Program-made: the position numbers and the translations under genes | Shown: piece after piece, positions 24,667-32,848 of the stretch | Layout of the letters: every line of letters begins with the position of its first letter | Position numbering within the stretch: the first letter of the stretch is position 1 | The notes under the pieces: generated by a model | What the model was told of the DNA's origin: nothing | What the model saw: the letters and a program-made list of their open reading frames with translations, nothing else | Database searches by the model: none | DNA from: Chloroflexota bacterium | Lineage (GTDB): Bacteria > Chloroflexota > Limnocylindria > Limnocylindrales > CSP1-4 | Assembly: GCA_025351245.1 (NCBI GenBank) | Contig: JANXWH010000140.1 | Location: 1 to 46,940 of the forward strand | Direction: 5' to 3' | DNA: 46,940 nucleotides

Positions 24667-25998
24667 GTGCTCCCGCAGGAGGTCATTCGGGCGAAGCGCG
24701 ACGGCCGCGCGCTCACGGAGCAGGAGATCGCGTTCTTCGTCGCCGGGATCACCGACGGCACGATCAGCGAGGGGCAGGCCGCCGCGTTCGCGATGGCGGT
24801 CTTCTTCCGCGGCATGAGCCGCGCCGAGACCGTGGCGCTGACCTGCGCCATGCGCGACTCCGGTGGCGTGCTGGACTGGTCTGATGCGGACCTGCCCGGC
24901 CCGCCGCTCGACAAGCACTCCACCGGGGGCGTCGGCGACAAGGTCTCCCTCATGCTCGCGCCGATCGTGGCCGCCTGCGGCGGCGCCGTCCCGATGATCT
25001 CCGGGCGCGGCCTCGGCCACTCCGGCGGGACCCTCGACAAGATGGACGCGATCGCGGGCTACACGACGGCGCCCGACAACGCCCTCTTCCGGCGCGTCGT
25101 GTGCGAGGTGGGCTGCGCGGTCATCGGCCAGACCTCCGACCTCGCCCCGGCCGACCGGCGCCTCTACGCGATCCGGGATGTGACGGCGACGGTGGAGAGC
25201 ATTCCTCTCATCACGTCGTCGATCCTGTCGAAGAAGCTGTCCGCGGGGCTGGCCGGCCTGGTCATGGACGTGAAGTTCGGCAGCGGCGCCTTCATGGGCA
25301 CGGCGGAGGATGCGCGGGCGCTCGCCGAGAGCATCGTGGCGGTCGCGAACGGAGCCGGCTGCCGGACGACGGCGCTCCTGACTGACATGAACCAGGTGCT
25401 GGGGACCACGGCCGGCAACGCCGTCGAGGTCCGCGAGGCCATCGCCTACCTGGCAGGCGAGGGCGGGCCCGACGCCCGGGAGCCGCGCCAGCACGAGGTC
25501 ACGATGGCGCTCTCGGCCGAGCTCCTCGTCACGGGCGGCCTGTTCGCCTCGGTCGCGGACGCGCGGGCCGCGTGCGAACGAGCGCTCGCATCGGGCGAGG
25601 CCGCCGTGCGGTTCGCGCGCATGGTGGCCGCCCTCGGCGGGCCGGCCGACCTGATGGAGCGCCCGGACGCATACCTGCCGCTCCCCGAGGTGACGGTGCC
25701 GGTGTTTCCGGCGCGGTCAGGGTTCGTGGCCGCCGAGGACGCCCGGGCGATCGGCCTCGCGATCGTCGGGATGGGCGGCGGACGCGTCCGGACGGATCAG
25801 CGGATCGACCATGCGGTCGGCTTCACGCGGATGGCGCCCGTCGGGGCGGCGGTCGGGCCGGAGCGCCCGCTCTGCCTCGTGCACGCGCGTTCGGCAGCCC
25901 AGGCGGAGGCCGCCGCCGCGGAGCTGCGAGCGGCGATCACCGTCGCCGACGAGCCGCCGACGCCCGCCCCGGTCGTGCTGGAGCGGATCGCGGGGTAA
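24667..25998 (+). CDS. Pyrimidine-nucleoside (thymidine) phosphorylase
   Basis: Phosphorolysis of thymidine, deoxyuridine and uridine to base and sugar-1-phosphate. The 443-residue homodimeric enzyme has the family signature [20 protein letters not shown] near 117-136, the phosphate site [14 protein letters not shown] near 79-92, and KFGSGAFM for the hinge. A C-terminal PYNP domain begins at about 340. The length matches PyNP rather than the longer archaeal AMP phosphorylase. The start is GTG, 3 bases after the preceding stop. Last gene of the operon; the microcompartment operon begins about 2 kb on, on the opposite strand. Confidence 0.95.
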   Translation: MLPQEVIRAKRDGRALTEQEIAFFVAGITDGTISEGQAAAFAMAVFFRGMSRAETVALTCAMRDSGGVLDWSDADLPGPPLDKHSTGGVGDKVSLMLAPIVAACGGAVPMISGRGLGHSGGTLDKMDAIAGYTTAPDNALFRRVVCEVGCAVIGQTSDLAPADRRLYAIRDVTATVESIPLITSSILSKKLSAGLAGLVMDVKFGSGAFMGTAEDARALAESIVAVANGAGCRTTALLTDMNQVLGTTAGNAVEVREAIAYLAGEGGPDAREPRQHEVTMALSAELLVTGGLFASVADARAACERALASGEAAVRFARMVAALGGPADLMERPDAYLPLPEVTVPVFPARSGFVAAEDARAIGLAIVGMGGGRVRTDQRIDHAVGFTRMAPVGAAVGPERPLCLVHARSAAQAEAAAAELRAAITVADEPPTPAPVVLERIAG

Positions 25999-26222
25999 GG
26001 CGGTCGGCACGCGGTCGCGTCCGGGCGTGGGCGCCCGCCCGTCGAAGGACGGCGATCTGCCGGCCTGGGTGCAGATTCTTGGTTGCTAATCTCTCCCGCC
26101 CAAAACGCCCAAGAGCAACGAACGCGCCAGGCGCGCGTCCTCCTTCACACGAGGACGGTGTCCGTGAGCGCTTTGCACCGTCCAGTCACTCGATTGTCCA
26201 GGACGCTCAGGAGGTGGTCGCG
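25999..26222. other. Intergenic region with an inverted repeat
   Basis: No gene is seen. An inverted repeat, GGACGGTG at 26153-26160 and CACCGTCC at 26176-26183, has a 15-base loop. It could be a terminator-like hairpin of the nucleoside operon or a regulator site for the next gene. Confidence 0.5.
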
Positions 26223-26549
26223 ATGACGGTCAAGTCCTGGCAGGGCCTAGTGGTCGGCGCGTTCATCGCGCTCGTCGTGCCGATTTCGTCTTGGGTCCTC
26301 GCCCTGCTGGTGGAGAACGGGATCGCGCCTTACGAGCAGACGCACGCGCTCTTCGGCCTGTTCGGCCTGCTCGACTGGATCTCGCTGTTTCTCCTTGGGC
26401 CCGTCGGCATCGTGATCGCCGGCAGGTCGGCCGGGGTTCGCGGCGTCCTCGGCTGGCTCGCACTGCTCATCGTCGCCCTGCCCGTGTTCGCGTTTGTCTG
26501 GTTCTTGTGTGTGGCGACTCTCGGCGGCACCCTGGGTAACCCGTTCTGA
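26223..26549 (+). CDS. Small membrane protein, unknown function
   Basis: A 108-residue protein with three hydrophobic segments (about 8-28, 42-64 and 72-98). AGGAGGT lies about 8 bases before the ATG, a strong ribosome binding site. No family is recognised. A 7-bp hairpin follows its stop codon. Nothing links it to either neighbouring operon. Confidence 0.6.
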   Translation: MTVKSWQGLVVGAFIALVVPISSWVLALLVENGIAPYEQTHALFGLFGLLDWISLFLLGPVGIVIAGRSAGVRGVLGWLALLIVALPVFAFVWFLCVATLGGTLGNPF

Positions 26550-26556
26550 ACGTGAC

Positions 26557-26574
26557 GATTTGGCAACCCAAATC
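26557..26574 (+). terminator. Hairpin after the small membrane protein gene
   Basis: GATTTGG and CCAAATC form a perfect 7-bp stem with a CAAC loop, 8 bases after the stop codon. There is no T-run, so termination is only suggested. Confidence 0.4.
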
Positions 26575-26585
26575 TCGTCCCTATG

Positions 26586-26702
26586 CGGCAGGAAGTGGCT
26601 CTGAGGATTGGTCGCTGAGCACGCGTGGAGCGGCCCCGGAAGGGCCATCGGCAGCACGAAATGGGCTTCCGGCTTAGCCACCAAGAAAGCCACTTCCTGC
26701 CG
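26586..26702. repeat. 15-bp inverted repeat flanking 87 bp
   Basis: CGGCAGGAAGTGGCT at 26586-26600 recurs inverted at 26688-26702, a perfect match. The enclosed 87 bases have no coding sequence. The layout is like a small non-autonomous element or a long stem-loop. No flanking target duplication is obvious. Confidence 0.7.
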
Positions 26703-26718
26703 TACAGGATCTCTTCTT

Positions 26719-26754
26719 GCTGCCGCACTCGACCGAGCTGCCGCACTCGACCGA
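26719..26754. repeat. Two tandem 18-bp units
   Basis: GCTGCCGCACTCGACCGA occurs twice in direct succession (26719-26736 and 26737-26754). It lies in a stretch from 26575 to 26899 without a gene. Confidence 0.85.
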
Positions 26755-26899
26755 GGTTGAAGCAGCTGCACGGTGCGCCAACGAGAACATCTGAGAGGAT
26801 GGAGCCCCCCAGTGCCAGCCAGCGGCCGTGAGGCCCGGTCGTCCGAAACCGGGATTGCCAATCGGCACGAATGCGGGTACCCGACCACCGCGATCCTCT

Positions 26900-27661
26900 T
26901 CATCGGTCGGGCGGCGGACCCGGCGGTGAAGTAGTGGGGGCCCGCGCGGGATAGTCGGTCGGCGCCCGTAGCGCGGTCGTCGCGCCCCAGGCCGCGAGGG
27001 CGAGGCCGGCCGCGAAGATCGGCCACGCGAACGTGTCCGGAGCCCGGCCGGCGAGGATCCGACCGGCGTCCAGGGTGAAGCTCAGGATGACCACGAGGCC
27101 GCCCGCGATGCCCGCGGCCACCTGCGCCCGGCCGGCTCGCACGGGCCAGCCACCGCGGATGCGCCGTGCCGCCGCCAGGCCGAACCCGGCGAGCGCGAGG
27201 CTGATCGCGACCGGTGCCCAGACCGGCCCGGTCCAGGGGACGGGGATGAGGAACAGTACGTCCCACGTTCCGAGCGAGGACGGCCAGCCGATGAACGCCC
27301 ACAGCCACGCGTAGTAGAAGATGTCCCAGGTCCCGAAGGCCACCGCGGTCCACGCCAGCCGCTCGAGACCGCTCCGGCCGGCGAGCCAGCCGACCGTTCC
27401 GAGCATCACGAGCGTTGCCGCCTCTCGGCCGACCTCGATCGCGGCGAGGTCGCCCGTCACGGCCGGGTCCTGGAGCGGAAAGAGCGCCCGCGGGTCTATC
27501 CCCAGCGCGCGCTGGAGATAGACGACAACGGCCGACTCCAGGAAGGCCATTGCGACGCCGTAGACGAGAACCGCCGCCGCAACGCCCCCGAAGCGGGCCG
27601 GCGCGCCGGGCGGTGTGACCCGCGGCAACGGGGCCACGTTCGTTCCGCCGGTCGTGCTCAT
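26900..27661 (-). CDS. Integral membrane protein, unknown function
   Basis: A 253-residue protein with about seven hydrophobic segments between residues 27 and 235 and Pro-rich ends. It contains AFGTWDIFYYAWLW and WPSSLGTWDVLFLIPVPWTGPVWAP, aromatic-rich stretches that look conserved, but I cannot name the family. GATACT lies 7 bases before the ATG, matching the leaderless pattern. It is monocistronic. Confidence 0.75.
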   Translation of the reverse strand: MSTTGGTNVAPLPRVTPPGAPARFGGVAAAVLVYGVAMAFLESAVVVYLQRALGIDPRALFPLQDPAVTGDLAAIEVGREAATLVMLGTVGWLAGRSGLERLAWTAVAFGTWDIFYYAWLWAFIGWPSSLGTWDVLFLIPVPWTGPVWAPVAISLALAGFGLAAARRIRGGWPVRAGRAQVAAGIAGGLVVILSFTLDAGRILAGRAPDTFAWPIFAAGLALAAWGATTALRAPTDYPARAPTTSPPGPPPDR

Positions 27662-27668
27662 GGCCGCC

Positions 27669-27674
27669 AGTATC
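27669..27674 (-). promoter_or_regulatory. -10 box of the membrane protein gene
   Basis: GATACT on the minus strand ends 7 bases before the ATG at 27661, consistent with a leaderless transcript. Confidence 0.35.
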
Positions 27675-27751
27675 GGCCACCGCCGCGGACCAGGCCGCCG
27701 GGTCCAGATGCGTCCTGGCGGGCCGGGGGTCGGGATAGGCCTTCACGAGGT

Positions 27752-27894
27752 CGGGCCTACGACGCGATGATCGCCGCGATCGGCGTGGCCAACGAACTGC
27801 CGCTCCTCACCTGCAACCCGGTCGACTTTGCCGGGTCGAGGGGCTTACCGTGGTGGCCGTGTCCCACCCCGAAGGACCACCCGACGGGCGCTGA
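27752..27894 (+). pseudogene. Truncated and frameshifted VapC-type PIN-domain remnant
   Basis: The frame RAYDAMIAAIGVANELPLLT, then CNPVDFAG, matches the C-terminal part of PIN-domain toxins, where the last acidic residues of the active site lie. The match then continues in another frame as VEGLTVVAVSHPEGPPDGR and a stop. So there is a one-base deletion near 27834 and the first two thirds of the gene are missing. No antitoxin gene is seen. It marks a small scar at the 3' edge of the microcompartment operon. Confidence 0.6.
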
Positions 27895-27912
27895 CCCGAC
27901 GCCATCGCAGGA

Positions 27913-28251
27913 CTATCGTCGGCGTCGCCCAGATCGCCGTGGCTTCGCGGCCTTCGACGCGTCGACCGGCTCATCCGCGGATTCCTCGCCGGTCACCGCG
28001 TCGACGATCCCCACGATCACCGTCCGGATCGGCGCCCCCGGGGCGCCCAGGACCTGGCGGGCCGAGGTGCCCTCGTCGAGGATGAGGACGGTCTCGCCGG
28101 CACCGGCGCCCACCGAGTCGACGGCGATCAGGTAGCCCCCGGCCGGCTTCCCCGCCGGGTCCAGCAGGTCGCACAGCAGCAACGTCCGGCCGTCGAAGGC
28201 AGGGGCGTTGATCGTCGACACGACCGTCCCGGCGACGCGGCCGAGCTTCAT
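27913..28251 (-). CDS. BMC-P shell vertex protein (EutN/CcmL family), third copy
   Basis: A 112-residue pentameric microcompartment vertex protein. It opens MKLGRVAGTVVSTINAPAFDG and has GYLIAVDSVGAGAGETVLIL and a VIVGIVDAV strand, all features of EutN/CcmL. Beyond residue 90 it has a basic tail ending RRSGRRRR that the other two BMC-P proteins here lack. It overlaps the preceding BMC-P by ATGA and is the last gene of the operon. Three vertex proteins in one locus suggest different vertex or interior contacts. Confidence 0.92.
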   Translation of the reverse strand: MKLGRVAGTVVSTINAPAFDGRTLLLCDLLDPAGKPAGGYLIAVDSVGAGAGETVLILDEGTSARQVLGAPGAPIRTVIVGIVDAVTGEESADEPVDASKAAKPRRSGRRRR

Positions 28252-28547
28252 GGCTCGTCTCCGACGGGCGCGTCTCCCGCAAGCAATGACACGGCGTCGA
28301 CGATCCCCACGATTGCGTGATCGACCGGGACGAATGGGTCGGGCATCGCCTGGGCGGCCTCGCGGGCGGCCACGAAATAGACGAGCTCGCCGGGACCCGC
28401 CATGTGGACGGCGTCGGCGGCCACGAGCTGGCCCCCCACCGGCCGCTGGTGCCGGTCGAGCGGCTGGATGACGAGGAGCTTCACGCCCTCGAGCCCGGGC
28501 GCCTTGACGGTGGCGACGACGGTGCCGATCACGCGCGCGAGCTGCAT
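28248..28547 (-). CDS. BMC-P shell vertex protein (EutN/CcmL family), second copy
   Basis: A 99-residue vertex protein beginning MQLARVIGTVVATVKAPGLEG, with QLVAADAVHMAGPGELVYFVAAREAAQA in the conserved loop region and AIVGIVDAV before the C-terminus. It has the usual EutN/CcmL length. It is 6 bases downstream of a BMC-T gene and coupled to the next BMC-P gene. Confidence 0.93.
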   Translation of the reverse strand: MQLARVIGTVVATVKAPGLEGVKLLVIQPLDRHQRPVGGQLVAADAVHMAGPGELVYFVAAREAAQAMPDPFVPVDHAIVGIVDAVSLLAGDAPVGDEP

Positions 28548-28553
28548 CGCGCC

Positions 28554-29156
28554 CTACCCGCGGACCCGTGCGGCGAAGCGGGCATCCGCGGCCAGGTTGT
28601 CGGCCATCTCGGCGTGGAGCTGGGGGATGACGCGCCACCCGAGGCCGGGCGACGCTGCGATCCGCGCGACGCCGATCTCCACCGCCGCCTCCACGTCGGC
28701 CAAAGGCCCGTCGAACAGGAGATAGCCCTTGCCGCCGAGGTCGTCGGCGAGGTGCAACTCGAGGAGGCGGACCCGGGCGCCCTTGAGCCCGGCGTCGGCG
28801 GCCTCGATGATCGGGGCGACGGTTGCCGTCTCGATGACGCCCAGCGCCTCGCCATCGGCAGCGCGGCGCTCCCCGCGGATGGCGGCCACGAGCTCTGGGT
28901 GGACGTTGGGGAGGAAGACGATGTCGAGGACGGATGAGGCCCCGACCTCGCGACCCGCGTCCAGCGCCTCCTCGACGTCGGCCACCGCGCCACCGAGGAG
29001 GATGAGGTACTTCCCCGGATGCACCGTGCCGGCCCGGATCACGTCGATCGGGGCCCGCTTGGCCATCGCGTCGCCGGCCTCGATGCCGGCGGCGATCGAA
29101 TCCAGCTCGAGGAGGGCGAGGGCCGGCTCGATCGCGGGGCGGGAGTCCATCGTCAT
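28554..29156 (-). CDS. BMC-T shell protein (tandem BMC domains)
   Basis: The 200-residue protein has two BMC domains in series, at about 10-95 and 103-190, and would form pseudohexameric trimers in shell facets. Domain 1 has LALLELDSIAAGIEAGDAMAKRA and domain 2 has LGVIETATVAPIIEAADAGLKGA, both the standard BMC opening. The Gly-rich pore loops differ between domains (HPGKYLILLGG and LGGKGYLLFDG). There is no Cys at the pore to bind a cluster as in PduT. It overlaps the aldehyde dehydrogenase stop by ATGA. Confidence 0.93.
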   Translation of the reverse strand: MTMDSRPAIEPALALLELDSIAAGIEAGDAMAKRAPIDVIRAGTVHPGKYLILLGGAVADVEEALDAGREVGASSVLDIVFLPNVHPELVAAIRGERRAADGEALGVIETATVAPIIEAADAGLKGARVRLLELHLADDLGGKGYLLFDGPLADVEAAVEIGVARIAASPGLGWRVIPQLHAEMADNLAADARFAARVRG

Positions 29157-30616
29157 ACGATCCGCAGCGCGCCGACGACGGTGATCCGCCGCTCGCGCGA
29201 GAAGGTCCGCGGCCGGGTCAGGCCGTCGCCGGACGGGCTGGCGATCGAGAACGAGGTGAAGCCCTCGCCGCCCTCGCCCAGGCCCGCGATGTTGGGCCCG
29301 TTCGTGACGAAGATGCTGCAGTTCATCGCCCGGGCCATCTTCGTGATCGTCTCCACGTTCGTGGAGTGGATCGAGGCCGTATGGCGGAAGCCGTGCTCCA
29401 TCCGCACCGCGAGGTCGATCGCCTGGTCCACCGTCCCGACCCGGACGATCGGGAGGACCGGCATCATCTGCTCGGTCCAGGCCAGGCTGTGGTCGCGCGG
29501 AACGTCGGCGATCAGCAGCCGGGGCGCGGGCTCCGCCTGGACGCCGATCTCGGCGAGGATCTTCGCCGCGTCCTGGCCGATCCAGGCAGGGTTCATGACG
29601 CCCGGCTTGCCGGGCTGGCCGAGCTCCGTGAAGATGGCGCGTTCCAGCCGGCGCAGCTCGTGCTCCTTGAGCAGGTATGCCCCGTTCTGGGTCATCGCCC
29701 GGATGAGCCGGTCGGCGACGGAATCCACGACGAGGACGACCTTCTCGTCGATGCAGACGATGTTGTTGTCGAACGATGCGCCCCGGACGATGTCGCGGGC
29801 CGCCCGCTCGACGTCGGCGGTCTGGTCGACGACCGCCGGCGGGTTGCCGGGGCCTGCGGTGATCGCCCGCTTGTCGTTCCTGAGGGCCTCGCGCACGACG
29901 GCCGGGCCGCCGGTCACGAGGAGGACGCGGACGCCGGGGTGGCTCATGAGCGCCCGGGCGGTCTCGATGGTGGGCGCCGCGACTGCGGTGACCAGGTTCG
30001 GCGGGCCGCCGGCCGCGACGATCGCCCGGTTGATGAGACGGATCGCCTCCGCGGAGCAGCGCTTCGCGCCGGGGTGGGCGTTGAAGACGACCGCGTTGCC
30101 TGCCGAGAGGATGCTGATCGTGTTGTTGATGATCGTGGAGGTCGGGTTGGTGACCGGGGTGATCGCGGCCACCACGCCGAACGGGGCGAACTCGGTGACC
30201 ATCATGCCCGCGTCACCGGTGACCGCCTGGACCTCGAGGTCCTCCGGCCCCGGCGCCTTGGACGCCACGAGGCGATTCTTGACGATCTTGTCTTCGACCC
30301 GCCCGATGTGCGTCTCCTGGTGGGCCATCCGGGCGAGCTGCTCGGCGTGGTCGAGCATCGTGCGGCGCACCGCGTCGATGATGACCTTGCGGCCCGCGAG
30401 GCCCTGGGCCCCGAAGGCGCGGAACGCCTGCGTGGCGGCGGCTACCGCCTCGTCGATCGTGGCGTGGATACCGTCGCCCAGCTCCGCCGCGGCGGCGGCC
30501 GACAGCTCTGCCTCCGCGCGGAGGCCGGCGCCCGGCCGCTCGCCGCCGGCCGACGCGACCCGGCGGCGAACCCGTTCGATGATCTCGGAGATCTCGCGTC
30601 CGTCGAGCTCGTTCAT
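29153..30616 (-). CDS. BMC-associated CoA-acylating aldehyde dehydrogenase
   Basis: Oxidises acetaldehyde (or another short aldehyde) to acyl-CoA with NAD+ and CoA inside the shell. The 487-residue enzyme is PduP/EutE-like. Residues about 5-21 (DGREISEIIERVRRRVA) form an amphipathic helix like known encapsulation peptides, followed by a Gly/Ala linker. The catalytic domain has FGVVAAITPVTNPTSTIINN near 146-165, a nucleotide-binding VTGGPAVV, and the active Cys in SFDNNIVCIDEK at Cys288. Acetaldehyde from the DeoC reaction is the obvious substrate. It is 12 bases downstream of a BMC-P gene. Confidence 0.95.
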   Translation of the reverse strand: MNELDGREISEIIERVRRRVASAGGERPGAGLRAEAELSAAAAAELGDGIHATIDEAVAAATQAFRAFGAQGLAGRKVIIDAVRRTMLDHAEQLARMAHQETHIGRVEDKIVKNRLVASKAPGPEDLEVQAVTGDAGMMVTEFAPFGVVAAITPVTNPTSTIINNTISILSAGNAVVFNAHPGAKRCSAEAIRLINRAIVAAGGPPNLVTAVAAPTIETARALMSHPGVRVLLVTGGPAVVREALRNDKRAITAGPGNPPAVVDQTADVERAARDIVRGASFDNNIVCIDEKVVLVVDSVADRLIRAMTQNGAYLLKEHELRRLERAIFTELGQPGKPGVMNPAWIGQDAAKILAEIGVQAEPAPRLLIADVPRDHSLAWTEQMMPVLPIVRVGTVDQAIDLAVRMEHGFRHTASIHSTNVETITKMARAMNCSIFVTNGPNIAGLGEGGEGFTSFSIASPSGDGLTRPRTFSRERRITVVGALRIV

Positions 30617-30628
30617 GACTTCCGCCCG

Positions 30629-30916
30629 CTACTTGCGGTAGACCTCCGTCCCGCCGATCTCCCACGTGTCCACGATCGCCATGATCACGGCGTCGCACGG
30701 CCGGTCGCGGGTCATCTCCGTCTGGCGGGCGGAGCTGCCGGTGGCGTAGAGGACGACCTCGCCGACGCCCGCCCCGACCGCGTCGGCGGCCACGACGTAG
30801 CCGCCGGCCTCCCGGTTCTCCGCATCGAGCTGGCGCACCACGAGGAGCTTCCAGCCCTCCATGAGCGGCTCCTTCTGGCTCGCGACCACGGTCCCGGTCA
30901 CCCGTCCGAGAAGCAT
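30629..30916 (-). CDS. BMC-P shell vertex protein (EutN/CcmL family), first copy
   Basis: A 95-residue vertex protein starting [21 protein letters not shown], with [25 protein letters not shown] and [11 protein letters not shown]. It is the most EutN-like of the three BMC-P proteins in this operon. GGTGGAAG precedes the ATG directly, a weak ribosome binding site, and a 62-base gap separates it from the BMC-H gene, the largest gap inside the operon. Confidence 0.94.
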   Translation of the reverse strand: MLLGRVTGTVVASQKEPLMEGWKLLVVRQLDAENREAGGYVVAADAVGAGVGEVVLYATGSSARQTEMTRDRPCDAVIMAIVDTWEIGGTEVYRK

Positions 30917-30978
30917 CTTCCACCGCCTGCTGGGGGAACGGCGCGCCGGCGTCGAGCCAACGCGCCCGGTCCCGCGTC

Positions 30979-31287
30979 CTAGTCCCGGTTGCCCTCGGCC
31001 TTCGCCTCCTTGAGCCGCCCGAGCGGCAGCACGAGGTCGACGTTGACGTGCGGCCGGGCGATCACGTGGCTGGCGACGACCTCGCCGACCTTGGCGGCGT
31101 TCCGCACGCCGGCCTCGACCGCGGCCTTCACGGCCGCGACGTCGCCGCGGACGACCGCGGTCACGTATCCGCCGCCCGTCTTCTCATAGCCGACGAGCTC
31201 GACCTTGGCCGCCTTGACCATTGCGTCGGCAGCCTCGACCACCGCCGCGAACCCGCGGGCCTCGATCATCCCGAGCGCTTCTGCCAT
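30979..31287 (-). CDS. BMC-H hexameric shell protein
   Basis: A 102-residue single-BMC-domain facet protein, the main building block of the shell. It begins [28 protein letters not shown] and has the pore loop [19 protein letters not shown], then [12 protein letters not shown]. The length and sequence fit PduA/CcmK-type hexamers. AAGGAG lies about 9 bases before the ATG, one of the strongest ribosome binding sites in the operon, as expected for an abundant shell protein. Confidence 0.96.
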   Translation of the reverse strand: MAEALGMIEARGFAAVVEAADAMVKAAKVELVGYEKTGGGYVTAVVRGDVAAVKAAVEAGVRNAAKVGEVVASHVIARPHVNVDLVLPLGRLKEAKAEGNRD

Positions 31288-31317
31288 CGATCCGTTCTCC
31301 TTCTCGACCTTGTCCGA

Positions 31318-31947
31318 CTACGACTTCGCTTCGCGTCCTTCGAGCCCTTCGATCGCCGCCACCGCGGCCCGCCAGCCGACGTCGATGTCGCGCTCCTCTC
31401 CGCCCAGGTAGATGCGGCCCATCGAGCCGAAGTTCCGCACCTCCAGGATATTGATATGGGCCGCCTTCTCCGCCTCGTTGGCGGCCAGCGCGGCATAGGC
31501 GGCGGGCTCCAGCTCCAGGACGTAGAGCGTCTCGCCGGGGATGAGCATCTGGCCGTGGCGGGTCCGGTTGATGAGCTGGGCCTGGTGGTCGTCGATGCGG
31601 CGGATGATCTGGCTCGAGAGGATGCGCGGCTTGATCCGGTCCGTCTCGGCCACGCCGATTTCGGCGAGGATCGCCGCGCCCGCGGCGCGGACCTCCGCCT
31701 GGGACGGTGAGTGGATCTCGAGCATGCCGTAGTAGCGCTCGATGATCTGCATTCCGGGCTTGACGGACGTCGTCTTGAGGGCGATGTCGGTCAGCCGGTT
31801 GATCTCGATCCCGGGCGACACCTCGATGGTGAGCGATGCGTCGCCCGCCAGCGGCAGGAAGCCCTGGGCGACCGTCCCGAGGAACGCCGCGTACTGGGCC
31901 TGGAGGCTGTCCAGGAAGACGTACGCCCGAAGGTCAATAGTGCCCAT
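31318..31947 (-). CDS. BMC-T shell protein, divergent or permuted tandem BMC domains
   Basis: A 209-residue tandem-BMC protein. Domain 1 is about 5-95, with [35 protein letters not shown]. Domain 2 is about 105-200, with [33 protein letters not shown]. Secondary-structure order looks circularly permuted, as in EutL/PduB-like trimers that can stack and gate, but this needs a structure model. It is unlike the other BMC-T in the operon. Its start overlaps the end of the aldolase gene by 14 bases. Confidence 0.85.
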   Translation of the reverse strand: MGTIDLRAYVFLDSLQAQYAAFLGTVAQGFLPLAGDASLTIEVSPGIEINRLTDIALKTTSVKPGMQIIERYYGMLEIHSPSQAEVRAAGAAILAEIGVAETDRIKPRILSSQIIRRIDDHQAQLINRTRHGQMLIPGETLYVLELEPAAYAALAANEAEKAAHINILEVRNFGSMGRIYLGGEERDIDVGWRAAVAAIEGLEGREAKS

Positions 31948-32848
31948 GTGCGCCCTTCTCTCCCGTGACGATCTTGACGCCGGCGGATGCCCCGATGCGG
32001 GTGGCGCCGGCCGCGATCATGTCTTGCACATCCTCGGCGGTGCGGATCCCGCCGGCCGCCTTGACGCCCATCTTCGGGCCGACCGTCTCGCGCATGAGCG
32101 CGACATCGAAGACGGTGGCGCCGCCCGACGCATACCCGGTGGACGTCTTCACCATGTCCGCCTTCGCCTGCCTGGCGAGCTGGCAGGCGATCACCTTCTC
32201 CTCGTCGGTGAGAAGGGCCGTCTCGATGATCACCTTGTTCGCCGCGCCGGCCTCATGGCAGGCGTCCGAGACGCGGGCGATGTCCTCGCGAACCGCATCG
32301 AGCATCCCGCTCTTGAGGGCCCCGATGTTGATCACCATGTCGATCTCGCGGGCCCCGTCCCGGATCGCCCGCCGCGCCTCGAGGGCCTTGACCTCGCTCG
32401 TCGCCGCGCCAAACGGGAAGCCGATGACCGACGCGACCGTGACGTCCGTGCCGCGCAGGTTCTCCGCCGCGCGGTGGACCCAGGTGGGGTTGATGCAGAC
32501 GGCGGCGAAGCGATGCTCGGCGGCCTCGGCGCAGAGGCGGTCGATGTCCGTGGCCGAGGCGTCGGGCCGCAGCAGGGTGTGGTCGATGTAGCGGGCGAGG
32601 TCGCCGGGTACGTCGGCGGCGTGGCCGTGGTACCCGACACGCGAGGCGCCGCCGGCGACGACGTCGCGGACCTTGGTGGCGCACTGGGCCGCGCACGCCC
32701 CGCGGCACGACGCGCAGGAGGCACCCGGGGCGGCGGCACCCGGACCACCGGCGCCAAGGCCGGGGCCGGGGCCCGCGCCGAGGGCGGCGAGCACCTCCCG
32801 GGTGATCGACTCCACCAGCTCGTCTCGTTGGCTGCTCGTCTCGGTCAT
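31934..32848 (-). CDS. deoC: BMC-associated deoxyribose-phosphate aldolase
   Basis: Cleaves 2-deoxyribose-5-phosphate to acetaldehyde and glyceraldehyde-3-phosphate. The 304-residue protein is about 80 longer than stand-alone DeoC. Residues 8-23 ([16 protein letters not shown]) are an amphipathic encapsulation-peptide-like helix, followed by a Gly/Pro linker. Next comes a Cys cluster, C45, C48, C52 and C56 ([12 protein letters not shown]), not part of ordinary DeoC. The TIM barrel has Asp170 in [15 protein letters not shown], the Schiff-base Lys234 in [14 protein letters not shown] and Lys263 in [10 protein letters not shown]. It overlaps the RpiB-like gene by 4 bases. Confidence 0.95.
   Translation of the reverse strand: MTETSSQRDELVESITREVLAALGAGPGPGLGAGGPGAAAPGASCASCRGACAAQCATKVRDVVAGGASRVGYHGHAADVPGDLARYIDHTLLRPDASATDIDRLCAEAAEHRFAAVCINPTWVHRAAENLRGTDVTVASVIGFPFGAATSEVKALEARRAIRDGAREIDMVINIGALKSGMLDAVREDIARVSDACHEAGAANKVIIETALLTDEEKVIACQLARQAKADMVKTSTGYASGGATVFDVALMRETVGPKMGVKAAGGIRTAEDVQDMIAAGATRIGASAGVKIVTGEKGAHGHY

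Noticed and set aside
26586-26702. Insertion sequence
   Set aside because: There is an inverted repeat but no transposase and no clear target duplication; it is reported only as a repeat.
27752-27894. Functional toxin-antitoxin system
   Set aside because: Only the 3' part of a PIN gene is present, with a frameshift, and there is no antitoxin gene.
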